Shown here piece by piece: positions 46,086 through 56,900 of a stretch of DNA of 60,287 bases. Numbering within the stretch: the first letter of the stretch is position 1; every line of letters begins with the position of its first letter. The position numbers were made by a program, and so were the translations under genes. The notes beneath the pieces were generated by a model that worked only from the letters and a program-made list of their open reading frames with translations, was not told where the DNA came from and did no database searches. The stretch comes from Branchiostoma floridae. Lineage: Eukaryota > Chordata > Leptocardii > Amphioxiformes > Branchiostomatidae. Location of the stretch: positions 946,908-1,007,194 of the forward strand of contig NC_049992.1 of assembly GCF_000003815.2 (NCBI RefSeq), given 5' to 3'.

Positions 46086-46783
46086 GAGGTTTAAGACTCA
46101 GTTATTTACATAAGAAAACTCATTCATTTTCAAACGAAGACTTGCTGACAGGTGCTGGAGGAAACGAAGGGTTAGAGGAAAAGTGCATCTGGCGTTGTTT
46201 AATCATGACAACTGGGGTCGTGTGTAGTGGCACTTTGTACACCTCATGAGAATACGGGGATACAAGACTTGTTGGTTGTGACATCATGTTTTGTCGCTTC
46301 AATAATCGTAACAACGTTTGTGGTGTCTATTTTTAACACCTAGTAATTACGTTTTACTCTCTCACTCATGGCAGGGTATTGTCACTCTCTCTGAGGAACC
46401 CCTCCCTTGAACTGCTCCAGACTCTTCTGCATCTTGCAGACTTTTTGTTGCATGATATTTATACATAAAGGATGGAACAGGAAGACTTGTATAGGTGTAG
46501 GGGTTTGGAAATGGTACCCACATTATTTAATGTCTTTGGTTGTGAAACAAAGTTAAACTGTAATGCCTAACACAAAAATCAGACAAAAATTTTCAAAGAC
46601 TGGAGTTGGACAGAATATTTGGTTAAGTCCAATTCTTCCATTGGAAGGTATGGCGGAACAGGTCTTTTTGGTAGAGGACTCCTTTTCAAGGCTGCCATAC
46701 GCTTCCATTGTATTTTGGTGGATCTTGGTAGATAAATAAATAAATGTAATATGTTTTAAACAGAAGTAGAAGACACTGCTTAC

Positions 46784-46997
46784 AGCAATCTCGTCTTCCG
46801 CATTGGTGTGGAACTTTTTATCGCCGTTTTCCACGCCGTATGAAATGACGTATGAGGTGACGTATTGGTCATGTGGTCCATACGGCCAATCGGGACTGTA
46901 GTCCCTGCCTTTGGTGATGACGCCTGTCACGACTTTCACCTCGCCCAGGTCCCTCATCAGCCATTGGTCCTGGTCGTTGGTTTTGCACAAGATAGTT
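46784..46997 (-). pseudogene. Orphan F5/8 type C (discoidin-like) exon
   Basis: The minus-strand frame reads CKTNDQDQWLMRDLGEVKVV, then GVITKGRD and DQYVTSYVISYG, the conserved core of a coagulation factor 5/8 C domain (surface lipid or glycan binding). It ends at a GTAAGC donor at 46783-46782; the acceptor (AAG/AACTATC, at 46998) is weak. I could not find the matching second half of the domain or neighbouring exons, so it may be a stranded gene fragment or one exon of a gene I cannot assemble. Confidence 0.5.
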
Positions 46998-47059
46998 CTT
47001 ATCCGGGAGAATGTAACAATGTGAACCTTTATACAGATCTATATGTTGGGTTCGATACT

Positions 47060-48240
47060 TGACATTTAAATGTAACACTGGCTGTTTCTTGAATAGTAGT
47101 CAGAAAACGTTTATTATGCAAATACACATATGTACAAAACACCCATAAATACACATATATACGAGAATGGTTCGGTCCCAGATGGCGGCCTCCATGGATT
47201 TTTAAAATTAAGACTTTGAATCCGCCTCGATCGTCAGCTGGGATGGTCCTCGGGGGGCTTGTGCTGCAGGTAGGGTTTGCAGGTCTTTTGTGGTCCTTTC
47301 TAAGTTTTGTTTTGAATATTATTCAGATAGACCAAGGAAGTGTTAGCATTAGCTTTTGTTGTTGCAATCAAATCTTTTAGACTATCTCGTAATACATGTA
47401 CTAGTGTACTTCTACAAGTTTTGATGCGTCACTGGACTGAATAATTTAGTGTTTGTGTCACATTCCAAACAGCACGAGACTCTTTGTCTATCGGGTATAC
47501 CGTATCATATTTCAACTGATTGATGTAATTTAATTTGTGTATGAGATGCATTTATGTACTTGTTTTTCATTTGGCTCATTCCGGTCAGTGATTGTTCCAA
47601 TAATTAACGTTGTACGACGTAAATATAATTTTGCGAACACAATTTTTGGTCAACTCTGGCGAGCTGAATATCAGTATCCACGTGTCTAGTACTAAATTAA
47701 AGCACCCCGTTGCCACCTTACCGAACGGTGACTGCACACGCGATGCAATCTGGGGAAAATAACGTGGGTTAAAACTGTTAAGGAAAACTTATAAACATGT
47801 ACCGTAAAGCACGTAACATTCTAAAAAAAATCTGAGCAAAGGCGCCTCCCTGAAGCAATGCCCATATTGCAGCCTTGTATTGGCAGGGCCGTAGATTTGC
47901 TACTTGGATAAAGACTCGCCAATGACAATAATAATGTAACATCTGACTTTCACGTGCTCTTATACTAGCTTAAGTTTACTTTTTTGTCAACAATGAAGAA
48001 ACACAGATGAAAGTACCTCAAGGCGTTTAATGTTTAAGAACATGACAGACTTTAGCAATATCTTGAGTCGATATCGCGAACCTTCTGTATAACTGTAACT
48101 CGTATGTCGATGTTCTCAGTAGCAGATGCTATCTGAAACGTCTGACCATTTCCCGAAGCTATCTATCGAGAACTCTTACCTTGTGTAAGCCCGTATGTCA
48201 GCAAAATATAGTCTCCACAAAATTTAAACGCAATAAGTGT
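47060..48240. other. Intergenic, nothing recognised
   Basis: Moderately AT-rich, no open frame with domain features, no clear repeat. Confidence 0.4.
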
Positions 48241-48278
48241 GATCACATCAGAGGTTGCCGAGCATCTTGTGACTTCAA

Positions 48279-48345
48279 TAGAATAGAATAGAATAGAATA
48301 GAATAGAATAGAATAGAATAGAATAGAATAGAATAGAAAAAAATG
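48279..48345. repeat. (GAATA)n microsatellite
   Basis: About 12 pentamers of AGAAT, near the left breakpoint of the duplicated block (48463). Confidence 0.9.
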
Positions 48346-48590
48346 GAATACAATGGAACATTTTGATGCCGCTGGAAAAAACGTTGTCAGCCCAAGGAGA
48401 CGCATTTTTTGCCTTTCCTGTTAAAACTTTTAAAACTAAAGCAACAACGTCTGAAATAACCTGAGGTGACCCCAGGCTGTGGCTGCAGGTGTTGGATGTC
48501 ACCTGCGAGGGGCTGACGGCCCTTGGAGTAGAGGACATACTTTATATACAGTAAGGGATAATGGCAACATGTGTAGTAGCCTGATGATGA

Positions 48591-48797
48591 TGTACTGTAA
48601 ATGCAGAAATGTTCGCGGTGGTTTTATGTTTCCGTTTTTTGCGGTAGCCACCTCAAACTTAAAACCACCCCGAACGTTTTGCCATTATAATATGTTACTA
48701 CAGTCTATGGCGCTACCGCGAACTTAAAACCACCGCGAACACTCCATTTTCCCGCTACCACAAAAGTTAATCCCCGCGAACTTATATGCATTTACAT
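48591..48797. mobile_element. CGCGG-type foldback MITE, duplicate of copy A
   Basis: Orthologous to 2782-2996 inside the duplicated block, with the same ends (TACTGTAAATGCA and ATGCATTTACA). Confidence 0.75.
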
Positions 48798-49214
48798 GTT
48801 ATATTCTATCACCTGTGGGTACTATATTTGATGTATGAAGATTTGTTAAAATTGAAAAAAATGGTACATACTGCTTTTTTCTGCTTTGTGAAATTCTTGG
48901 GTGAAGACTTGAATTCTTGATTCCTTAAGGTGCTGGAGTTTGGAACACTGTGTTTGAAAGATAATCTGCTACACTGCTTGTTACAGGTGCACCGTTTAGA
49001 ACACTATGTAAAAGATAATTTTCAACACTGCTTGTGACAGGTGGACTGTTTAGAACACAATGTTTGACTGATGATTTGCTACACTGGTTGTTACAGGTGC
49101 ACCAGCTGTGGCAACCCTTCACACACAGGCTGGAGGACACAGAACCACTGGTCATTCTTAAGGTCAGTGTTTGTTTTTGAAGTTTATTTTTCTAGTTCAG
49201 TATAATATAACCAG

Positions 49215-49590
49215 CTGCTGCCGCGCTGCATGCCTTCGAAGCTGGTGTGTTACGCCAAAGGGCGGTTATACCGGCTATATAGATACAGATACACAAGCTG
49301 GTGTGTTACGCCGAAGGGCAGTTATACCGGCTATATAGATACAGATACAGATACAGAAGCTGGTGTGTTACACCGAAGGGCGGTTATACCGGCTATATAG
49401 ATACAGATACAGAAGCTGGTTTGTTACACCGAATGGCGGTTATACTAGCTATATAGATACAGATACAGGAGCTGGTGTGTTACGCCGAAGGGCGGTTATA
49501 CCGGCTATATAGATACAGATACAGAAGCTGGTGTGTTATGCCAAAGGGCGGTTATACTGGCTAATTTAGATACAGATATAGATACAGATA
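49215..49590. repeat. Minisatellite, about 60-bp unit x 6
   Basis: GAAGCTGGTGTGTTACGCCG followed by AAGGGCGGTTATACCGGCTA and TATAGATACAGATACA repeats. It is specific to copy 2; copy 1 has no array at the equivalent TTI1 intron (after 3154). Confidence 0.85.
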
Positions 49591-51059
49591 GTTGTCTAGT
49601 TTTTGTGTCTTCAACCATGTTTTAAGGTCCTTCTGGTGGATTGCTATGAGTTTAGCTATATTGGGTAGATATTGATGTACTGAACTGATCAGCTCAATTC
49701 ATCCTCGGAAAGGTGACACCAGTGTCTCCACACGTTCCTGTCCAGCATGACCGAACGGAGTTTGTCAGCCTGCACACCTGTTTCCCCGAACTGATATACT
49801 GCAGAAACCAGCATTACAGACCATCACCCCCTTGTTGGCTGTATCTCATTGTCTTTTAACACTCTTTTGACTTTTTCATATACAGTGTTTGCGTGCTTGT
49901 CTTTCCAGGCCTTTGGGACCCTGTGCATGATGGGAAGAGTGTGTGGTGACTTCATCAGGAAGCGTGTCGTCAAGGAGGTGTGGCCCAAGGTCACGACCTT
50001 TCTCACAAACCAGGCCAAGATCAGGTCCAGAATCATCCTTTTCTTTTATCTTACATAATGTTTTGACAATTAAGATGTGTTCTGTATTGTAGCAGTTGTA
50101 ATCTTACTGACAGTGCCCATTTTGCCACAGGGTGAAATTTCTGAGAATAGTTTCGGGTTGGTAAATCATAGGATATATAGGAGAGCTTAATTTTTACACA
50201 TTCATCGAATTTGTACTCATTTTGTGCTTACTTTTGTTAACCAATGTTTTAGAACAGTCAAACTTGGTTGGGCACCTGGCACAGGCAACCACCCCCAGCC
50301 ATAAGCCACATTTTAACAGCCCTGTCTAATTTTACATCCTTAAGTTAATCGCCCTGTCCTCAGCAACCATTTTTCCTCAGTCCTTTGGTTATCAAACCTG
50401 GCACAGTCAACCACCTACAGTCACAAACCACTTGGAAACGGTCCCGTCCATTTCTACATAGTTTCAACCCTACCCTGTCCTGAGCGTCCGCCTGTCCTCA
50501 TCAACTATTTTTCCCTCGAGTGGTTGCTGGATCCATTTTCTAAAAAAAGAAAGATAAATTTTCTTTGTCCAAGAAATGTAAGAAAAGGCATTTTCTGTAG
50601 TGCAAGTGTGACTGTATCTCCTCAATTTGTGTGCTTTGTCCACGAATAGTCTTACTCATGTATTTCCTCTTTTGTTTATTTTTCTACTTTACAAGACCTT
50701 GAATTGATCATGTTTATTTTGTTGCCCACCCATACAGCATAAAGGCAGGCCCAGCCTACACCCACACAGTTGCACACAGGCTTCAGTCAGCCATCTTAGC
50801 AGGGCTGGGACCTCTCTGTCTGCAGTTGGGGGTAGGGGAGACCGAGGTGGACATGATCGCGTGTGCCTGTGTTCCTTACCTCAGCGCCAGGCAGCCTACA
50901 AAACTACAACAGGTATTAAGCGTTGTGTGTTCCGAAAATAGGTCATACTGTACGTAGTGTGCGGGTTCATCATGTTGGTAAGGCACTGACTGTAGACCTG
51001 TATACTTGCCATACTCGTGAGAGTGGCCGTCCATCAAGGCACTGAATAGCAAGATTCTT

Positions 51060-51440
51060 TATTGGCATTTCTAGCTGTTTTTCAACACTACAAATTGCTC
51101 ACCTCGAATATTCAGGAGGGGTGGTTTGATTACTCTGAGCAATAGGAACAGGTGACTTGAGTAAAGAATGGTAGATGCCTGGCAAGAGGTATTGGCCCCC
51201 GTCTCTGTTAAGTGTTAGCTGGTGTGCTCTTAATTATGCAGATGGCCTCCTTTACCCCCCTCAAGGCATCTAAGATTCTTGAGTCACGTGTCCCTAGGTC
51301 ACGTGCTCAGAGTAATAGAATCACCACTCCTGATGAAGGTCGACGGATGTGTGACCGAAAATTCAAGGTTAGCAATTTGTTGTGTTGAAAGACAGCTTGA
51401 AACTTCAATATGGACTATACTAACACAGATGAGCTTTCAT
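51060..51440 (-). mobile_element. Penelope-type inverted-arm fragment
   Basis: GGTGGTTTGATTACTCTGAG near 51120 is inverted near 51296-51330 (CTCAGAGTAATAGAATCACC). In between, the minus strand has the NRDGG-like tail coding seen in the other Penelope remnants (GGCCCCCGTCTCTGTTAAG on the plus strand), now interrupted. Confidence 0.55.
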
Positions 51441-52003
51441 CCTGGAATGAAGAAGCTCTGAGGTACATGTACAAGGAAGAATTTTTTTTTTTTCATTTTG
51501 CCTGTGATGTAGTAGAGGAGTTAACACTGTCCTTTGAATTACTCATAGAAAAATAAGTTTTCATATTTGTCTGTACAAGGTACCTGTGATCAAGTAGTGG
51601 AGTTAGCTGGACCACAATGTAGAAAATTTTTTGCTTCATTATGGGCGTATGACGAGATGACGTCATACGAGGGAATTGTGGGCAAACCACGTGATGAACA
51701 CCGCGAGATCTTGCGAGAACCAGAGTGAAAACTCCAGATCTCGAACGAACTGAGAAAGAGAAGGACGTCCTCCGAGCCCTTCCGCTTACCACCGTCTTTT
51801 ACGCGCCATTTCGAACAACCGCCGAACAACTTACCTTCTCGACTTCTCCTAAATTATCTCCCTACACCTTTACCCTTTTGACTCCCCCCAAATCTCTTTT
51901 TTGCTTCATTTGTCTCACTCTGTACCAATAACAAGTAACCTTACTCACGGATGTGTATGACTGGGTTGTAATTGTCTGTACAGTGTGCCTGTGTTGTAGT
52001 ATA

Positions 52004-52589
52004 CGAGGGGCATTCAATAAGTAATCCACCTGACCCACTTCCAGTTGTCTGATCTAAATAAAATTTTGCATGTGTAATGAGTCATATCTCTATGGGTTAT
52101 GTTGCAAAAAACAGCTCTGAACTAATTGCGGTTACTGATTTACTGGTGTTTGAACTGAGTCAGGTGTGAAATGGACCAGGTGTGAAATGGAGCAAGTTGA
52201 GTGTCGCGCAGTGATCCGGTTTTTGTATTTGAAAGAACGCACACCAAAGGGGACTTTTGATGAAATGAAAAAAACTTATGGTGATGATGCCCCATCATAT
52301 GGCCTTGTAAAACGCTGGCATCCTGAATTCAAACAAGGCCGGAAGTCTGTGGAAACAGCTCCCAGACCTGGTCGTCCCTCTTCTGCCATTAATGAGGCAT
52401 CTGTCGGAGGACCAACCTGGGAAGTCCTACAAGAACGGTGTCCAGAGCTACATCAAATGATGGGAGAAATGCAAAACTCTGGGTGGTTCCTATGAAGAGA
52501 AAGACTAAAATAGTAATAACTGTGCCAAGTTTCATTAATCTCCTGCTATGGGAAATGGGTCAGGTGGATTACTTATTGAATGCCCCTCG
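52004..52589 (+). mobile_element. Internally deleted mariner element with intact ends
   Basis: Terminal inverted repeats start CGAGGGGCATTCAATAAGT and are flanked by TA (52002-52003 and 52590-52591). The frame 52166-52495 encodes the mariner N-terminus (MEQVECRAVIRFLYLKER, VKRWHPEFKQGRKSVE, APRPGRPSS) joined in frame to a C-terminal piece (ERCPELHQMMGE, GWFL stop). The catalytic core is deleted, leaving 586 bp against about 1.3 kb for a full element. Copy 1 has the uninterrupted site near 6038. Non-autonomous. Confidence 0.9.
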
Positions 52590-52776
52590 TAGGAGTTAGC
52601 TGTACCATTGAATTACTCATAAAATTTTTTATATAATTATATTTTTTGTCTGTACAGGGTGCCTGTAGTGTGTTTGATGCCCTGATACAGCTGGAGCCGG
52701 ATGCAGTCTGGTTGATACTGTGCGACATCTACTGCCCTGTACTGCCCCAGCCACCCTACCCCTGCTTCTCACATGT

Positions 52777-52910
52777 CAAGGTACAGTTCTTACCATAGAC
52801 CTTAGACCCCCCTATAAGGTACAGTCCTTACCTTAGACCTTAGACCCCCCTACAAGATACAGTCCTTACCTTAGACCTTAGATCCCCCTACAAGGTACAG
52901 TCCTTGCCTT
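52777..52910 (+). repeat. Short version of the donor minisatellite (about 4 units)
   Basis: Same 37-38-bp GGTACAGTCCTTACC unit as 6231-6530 but half the number, beginning at the donor of 52658-52780. Confidence 0.75.
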
Positions 52911-53908
52911 AGTCCTCACTAGGCTCTTCTACAACTATTCAAATCCTATCATTAGAATTTCTTGGACAATGCTATATTTATTTTGTTCTATGTTCCATGT
53001 TTTATTTGCGGGCAACACAAGTACACCCAAATTTCGTCCTTATTATAGAAGGCTTGACAACAAATAACCACATAAAAACAATGAAAATGAAATAATTTTA
53101 ATCTAAAAATGCATACTATTGTCTTTGGCTGGGTCTGCATCACTTTCCTTTAGCCAACAACATAATATACCTTAGCAAAGTGATAAAATTGTCATGCAAA
53201 AATTAACAAATCGGTTAGGTTCATTCCTTGAGAACATTCTTATCAACGTCATTCAATGTATGATATGACGACGTAATCACTGTGTGTAATCTTCATGTAA
53301 CCCTGAAAAGTCCTTTTGATGTGAATATCACTTGCAAGATATGCCCCCATGTAGGTGTGTATTTGAACTCTTGTAAGTTAAACACACTTGTAATATTTTT
53401 TATCTTTTCAGGTGTCAGGATCAGCTTCTGAGAAGTCAGAATATGCTAACAACGTCACACATCTATTGGAGAAGTTGAGATAGTACAGTTTGTAAAATTG
53501 ACTTGTAAAATTTTATTTTATTGTTAGTTTACAGACATGTAGAAGTACAAAATAATATCATGATACATGTAACACAGAGTTGTGTAAATTATTTACAAAG
53601 AATATTCTTTATTAGGATTAATGATGTCGTGGATAATTGAGTGTGATCAGATTTAGCAGAGAAATTGGAATTATGCTGTTACACTTCTGCTGGAGGGGTT
53701 GAGATAGTACAGTTTGTAACAGACTTGTAAAATTTTGTTATTGCTTGTTTAAAGACATGTAGAAATGCATCTTATGAATACAATTAATGCAGAAAACTAC
53801 TTATACAAAAAAGTGAGTTGCGTAAATGATTTATGAAGAATATTCGTCATTAAGATGAAAGATTTAGTGAATAATTGAGTGTAATCAGAATTAGTTCAGA
53901 AAATATGA

Positions 53909-56900
53909 TTATGATGGCCTGATTTTCATGGACACAGACTTCAGGGAGTAGGTCCCGCCTCCTCTCCAGTGGTACCACATCACACCTTGCCCGTACGGAC
54001 AGGAGTTCCCACAGTTGCCCAGGTAACGGCCGTTGAGGAAGGAGTAGCTGCAGCTCCAAAACCACCAGCCGCCCTGTCCGTACCGCTGGGAACAGTCGAT
54101 TTTGCTGGCATCATTGTCCCTGTCCATAGTGGAGAACCTCTGTCCGTTGTTGTGGTAATCCATGGAGTCTCCCGCGGTGCCTGAATACCCGGAAATGTGC
54201 AGCCGGTACCCGTCAGACTCACCGGACATCCTTAATGGGACATTCATTCTCACAATCAGTTAATATGAACAAGAGTAGGTTTTCAATTTCGGCTGAGGCA
54301 GTAGAGAATTGACCAGAGACTGATGTGTGCATGCTTGTGTACGAGACGTTGGAAAACTAACTTTCAGGTTGTTAAAATAACCAGGAAGTGCTACAATATA
54401 TTCACCTAAGAGGCCACACTAAATTTATTTGTTACTTCTCGGATTTTTTTTTTCAGAAAAAAATTGGATCGACAGGCCGAAAAAAATTTTTTTTTTCAAA
54501 AGGTCTGAGGTGAAGATATACAGCTTAAATAACACAAAAAAACAGTCTGAGGAGTTTAATGCCACGTTTTATACAATGAATCCCTTCCTTTGATTTGTTA
54601 CTAATGTTCTAAATAAAGGGCATTGGTTTTAGACTGAGATTATGTGTATGTGGCTCTGAAAGGTAATATTTACAGGTTTATGGTAGCAAAACCTGTATTA
54701 TTTTTTATCGGAACTTAATTATTATAATTTATTAAATAGAAAAAACGAGCATGGGCGAATCCGAAAGGCAACAAATAAAATTGTTGTGGCCAGATGTATA
54801 TACGTCAGGATTGTCGGGTGCCATTTTGGGGCTAGAAGGAACAGGTCGGGTCTAAACTTTCACAGGTTGATGAAAATTTTGTTTTGTTTGGTCGACCCTT
54901 CACTGAGCGCATGGACACCCCAACATTCGAGGTTATGTGCCGGAAGTAAACGGAAAATCACGACACCCACATGTTGGGCTTGCTAGAAGAGTGTTTAGGA
55001 TTGAGGTCACCTTCAAAGTGCCTTCTGTGCATTTAGATTATTTCATCATTTGTATTTCCATGGGACTTCCTAACTGAATTCCCGCTAGGAGGAGGAGTAC
55101 CAACCTGAATGTGCTGTATTCTGCGAATGCGTGCTTCCCTTCCCAATCCTGCAGATCAACTCGCAGGGTGTACTTTTTCTGATTGGTCAGGAGGTGGATG
55201 TTCTCGTTCCCCAGCCAGTACTCCACGTTCTTGTCCCCAAAGCCCAGTTTGTACTCCTCCCAGGTCCGGTTGAAGGGGACCGACCCGTCCTGCCGCCGCT
55301 GGATCACGGTCCATCCACCTCCTGTGAGAAAATACTCTTAGTTACTTTTGTAGAGTTTTTTAGAAGAATATCTGAAAATATTGATTGCAGCTTCATGGAC
55401 TCGTGACGGTGTTCTGCATTCCAGCATGTCTCATGTCATAATGTTCAAAATACTGTATACTGTAAATGCATGTAAGTTCGCGGAGATTTAATTTCGCGGT
55501 AGCGGGAAAATGGACTTTTCGCGGTGGTTTTAATTTCGCGATAGCACCATGCACTGTAGTCTCTTACTGTTCTGGAAAACTTTTCGCGGTGGTTTTAAAT
55601 TTGCGGCCGCCGTGAAAGTTTCTGCATATTAGGCAGCAGCCGACGAAAGCCTCAGATGGCAAATTTAGCTTCACACCTGCTTGCATGGCAGATCCACGGT
55701 CACTTTCAGCTTATCAGATATCTACTGTCAGGTCATTTTCATTTTCTGGCAACACTGGCCATTGCTTATACAGTAGACAATAATATTATATGCATAAATA
55801 ATAGTATCGCTTATGAATCGCTGCTGGTAAGAAAAAATAACTCACAGCAATCCCCTTGTACTAGTACAGTACCTGCTGTATCCATGTCACAGTAGGCCTT
55901 CACACCAGACGGGAGGGAGCTGAGGGGGTAGACTCCACTGGTCGTCTGCCCGGAGGCTTTATATGCTGCACAGTCTGCCCCTGTAGATAAGTAGTAATAT
56001 AGAGTACGTTGTTAACATGTTTGTGGTTGACAGGTCTAATTTACAACAGAGTTCCACGACCTCGTACCTTCGTCAAATGATGTTGATCTCTTCGAGTGAC
56101 GCATTATAAATTATAAATGTTTCCCCGTTATACAAATTAGCATAAATCATCAGTTGATCATCTTTTCCACCCAAATAGCATAATGTTCAAAGTATCAGTA
56201 TAGTCTTTTTTAGCAAAGAAGGCTTTTGTAGCATTTTCTCAAATCATGTAAATGAAACCCTGATTTGCTTGATTCGTGAATTGCGTGATTATAATATTGT
56301 CCATATTTACTTATCTTCCAAGATCAGGAAGAATGAAAATACTAGAATCATGATTTACCACAATCGCAGTATTTTACATGAATTATGCAAAATAGGTAGT
56401 CATTTGCATAACTGATGTCTATCGCTATTTCTCTCAATCAGTTACATATGTCACATTATTGAGTCATTTTGAAAGCATCGGATTTAAGTTATTTGTGAAT
56501 TATGCAAACTAGCTCCTGATTTGCATACCTACTATCAAATTATGCAAAGCATTACCCAAGCTATCTGCATAACAAAAAAAAAATCCGATGACCCCTTTTT
56601 GTGTTACTCATGTCCAAATGTCAAAACACGTCCAGTTCCAAACAAGCCGCTAGGGGGCCTAAGCGTACACACTTACACCCCTCAACAAGAGCTATCGTCC
56701 ATACAAAAATCACGACCGCAGGGTGTGCGTTATCTAGCTAAACATTCACTTATTTGTACATATTCTTCTTTTTTTCCCTGCATATAAAAATAATGTAAAT
56801 GATAAACAACAATAACTTAATGCTTACAGTAAGATTTGAACTAGTGGCCCCCTTTGACCACCTTGCTATTGTTACCACTTATTTGTGGTCCCTGATATTG

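Larger units (their letters stand above)
48463..53483 (+). pseudogene. 5'-truncated TTI1 copy
   Basis: Retains exon equivalents 48463-48522 (truncated at both ends: it starts mid-exon and has lost the last part with its donor), 49097-49162, 49909-50024, 50738-50912, 52658-52780 and 53412-53483. The last five keep open frames, splice sites and the same phases as the parental gene. Changes include PEPL to TEPL, AFET to AFGT, MKTG to IKAG, GAFGV to GACSV and DVYC to DIYC. Without upstream exons it cannot make TTI1. Open frames may persist because the copy is young, or because it is transcribed as a fragment. About 53680-53760 also carries a further degenerate copy of the last exon and tail. Confidence 0.8.
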
